6,356 bases of DNA. Source: an uncultured Butyricicoccus sp. GTDB taxonomy: Bacteria; Bacillota; Clostridia; Oscillospirales; Butyricicoccaceae. The position numbers and the translations under genes were made by a program. The DNA is taken from assembly GCA_959018045.1 (NCBI GenBank), contig CAUEJN010000065.1, positions 1 to 6,356 on the forward strand, written 5' to 3'. Of this stretch, positions 6,237 through 6,356 are shown in pieces. The notes beneath the pieces were generated by a model that had not been told where the DNA came from, ran no database searches, and was given only the letters and a program-made list of their open reading frames with translations. Every line of letters begins with the position of its first letter. Position 1 is the first letter of the stretch.

Positions 6237-6356
6237 GGATTCAAATAACCCCCTCGGTTATGTTTTTTCATACGATAACAAAAATTTTGATCGGTGAGTC
6301 CGGTATCAGGAATCTCCGAATGACTGAACAGATATTCCTCAAAATCGCTCTCCTCC
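6237..6356 (-). other. Upstream region of glnS, with a small SD-containing hairpin and an unresolved reading frame
   Basis: This stretch is AT-richer than glnS. Close to the start codon, ATAACC and GGTTAT (plus-strand 6256-6261 and 6245-6250) can form a 6-bp stem whose five-base loop holds part of the GAGGGGG ribosome binding site. I see no convincing -35/-10 pair for glnS. One minus-strand frame is open from the right edge (6355) into glnS, ending with TGA at 6212-6214 (47 residues, reading EESDFEEYLFSHSEIPDTGL at its start). It could be the C-terminus of an upstream gene or chance; the window ends too soon to decide. Confidence 0.4.

Noticed and set aside
6320..6356. A possible rightward gene start (ATG at 6320, MTEQIFLKIALL) with AGGA upstream
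   Set aside because: Only twelve codons are visible before the window ends and the ribosome binding site is weak, so it cannot be told from chance.

Overview
The window looks like a chromosomal stretch of a Gram-positive anaerobe of the class Clostridia, perhaps an Oscillospirales or Butyricicoccus-like gut bacterium. The pointers are strong AGGAGG-type ribosome binding sites, a PPi-type phosphofructokinase of the kind common in clostridia, Firmicutes-like protein sequences, and mixed base composition. The housekeeping genes are GC-rich: 43 of 60 bases at 661-720 and 42 of 60 at 5341-5400 are G or C. The taxonomic call is inference; there is no rRNA gene or other marker here.

Layout from left to right: (1) 84-1325 (+) is a pyrophosphate-type 6-phosphofructokinase ending in a strong hairpin terminator. 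(2) 1394-2611 is an AT-richer accessory block (18 of 60 bases G or C at 1561-1620). It holds three small leftward genes: a 73-aa two-helix membrane protein, a 125-aa Cys-rich tail-anchored protein, and a 45-aa Cys-rich protein. A divergent XRE-family regulator of 88 aa faces away from them. (3) 2620-4425 (-) is a MATE transporter followed, 18 nt later, by a GNAT acetyltransferase, with a promoter at 4468-4496. (4) 4575-6236 (-) is glutaminyl-tRNA synthetase with its own terminator. (5) 6237-6356 is the upstream region of glnS.

The most interesting part is the 1394-2611 block. The leftward promoter (TTGCAT, 17 bp, TAAAAT) is overlaid by a perfect 25-nt palindrome. A second 19-bp site with the same 7-5-7 half-site layout lies 26 bp away, over the expected transcription start. 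The XRE gene starts just beyond, so it is very likely the repressor that binds both. The two Cys-rich proteins share a C-x12-C module with the same internal VG and SC positions, although they differ greatly in size and only one is membrane-anchored. Hairpins that could terminate transcription from both sides close the block at each end, so it reads as a self-contained, repressor-controlled module of unknown function. I found no integrase, transposase, attachment site, CRISPR array, tRNA or rRNA.
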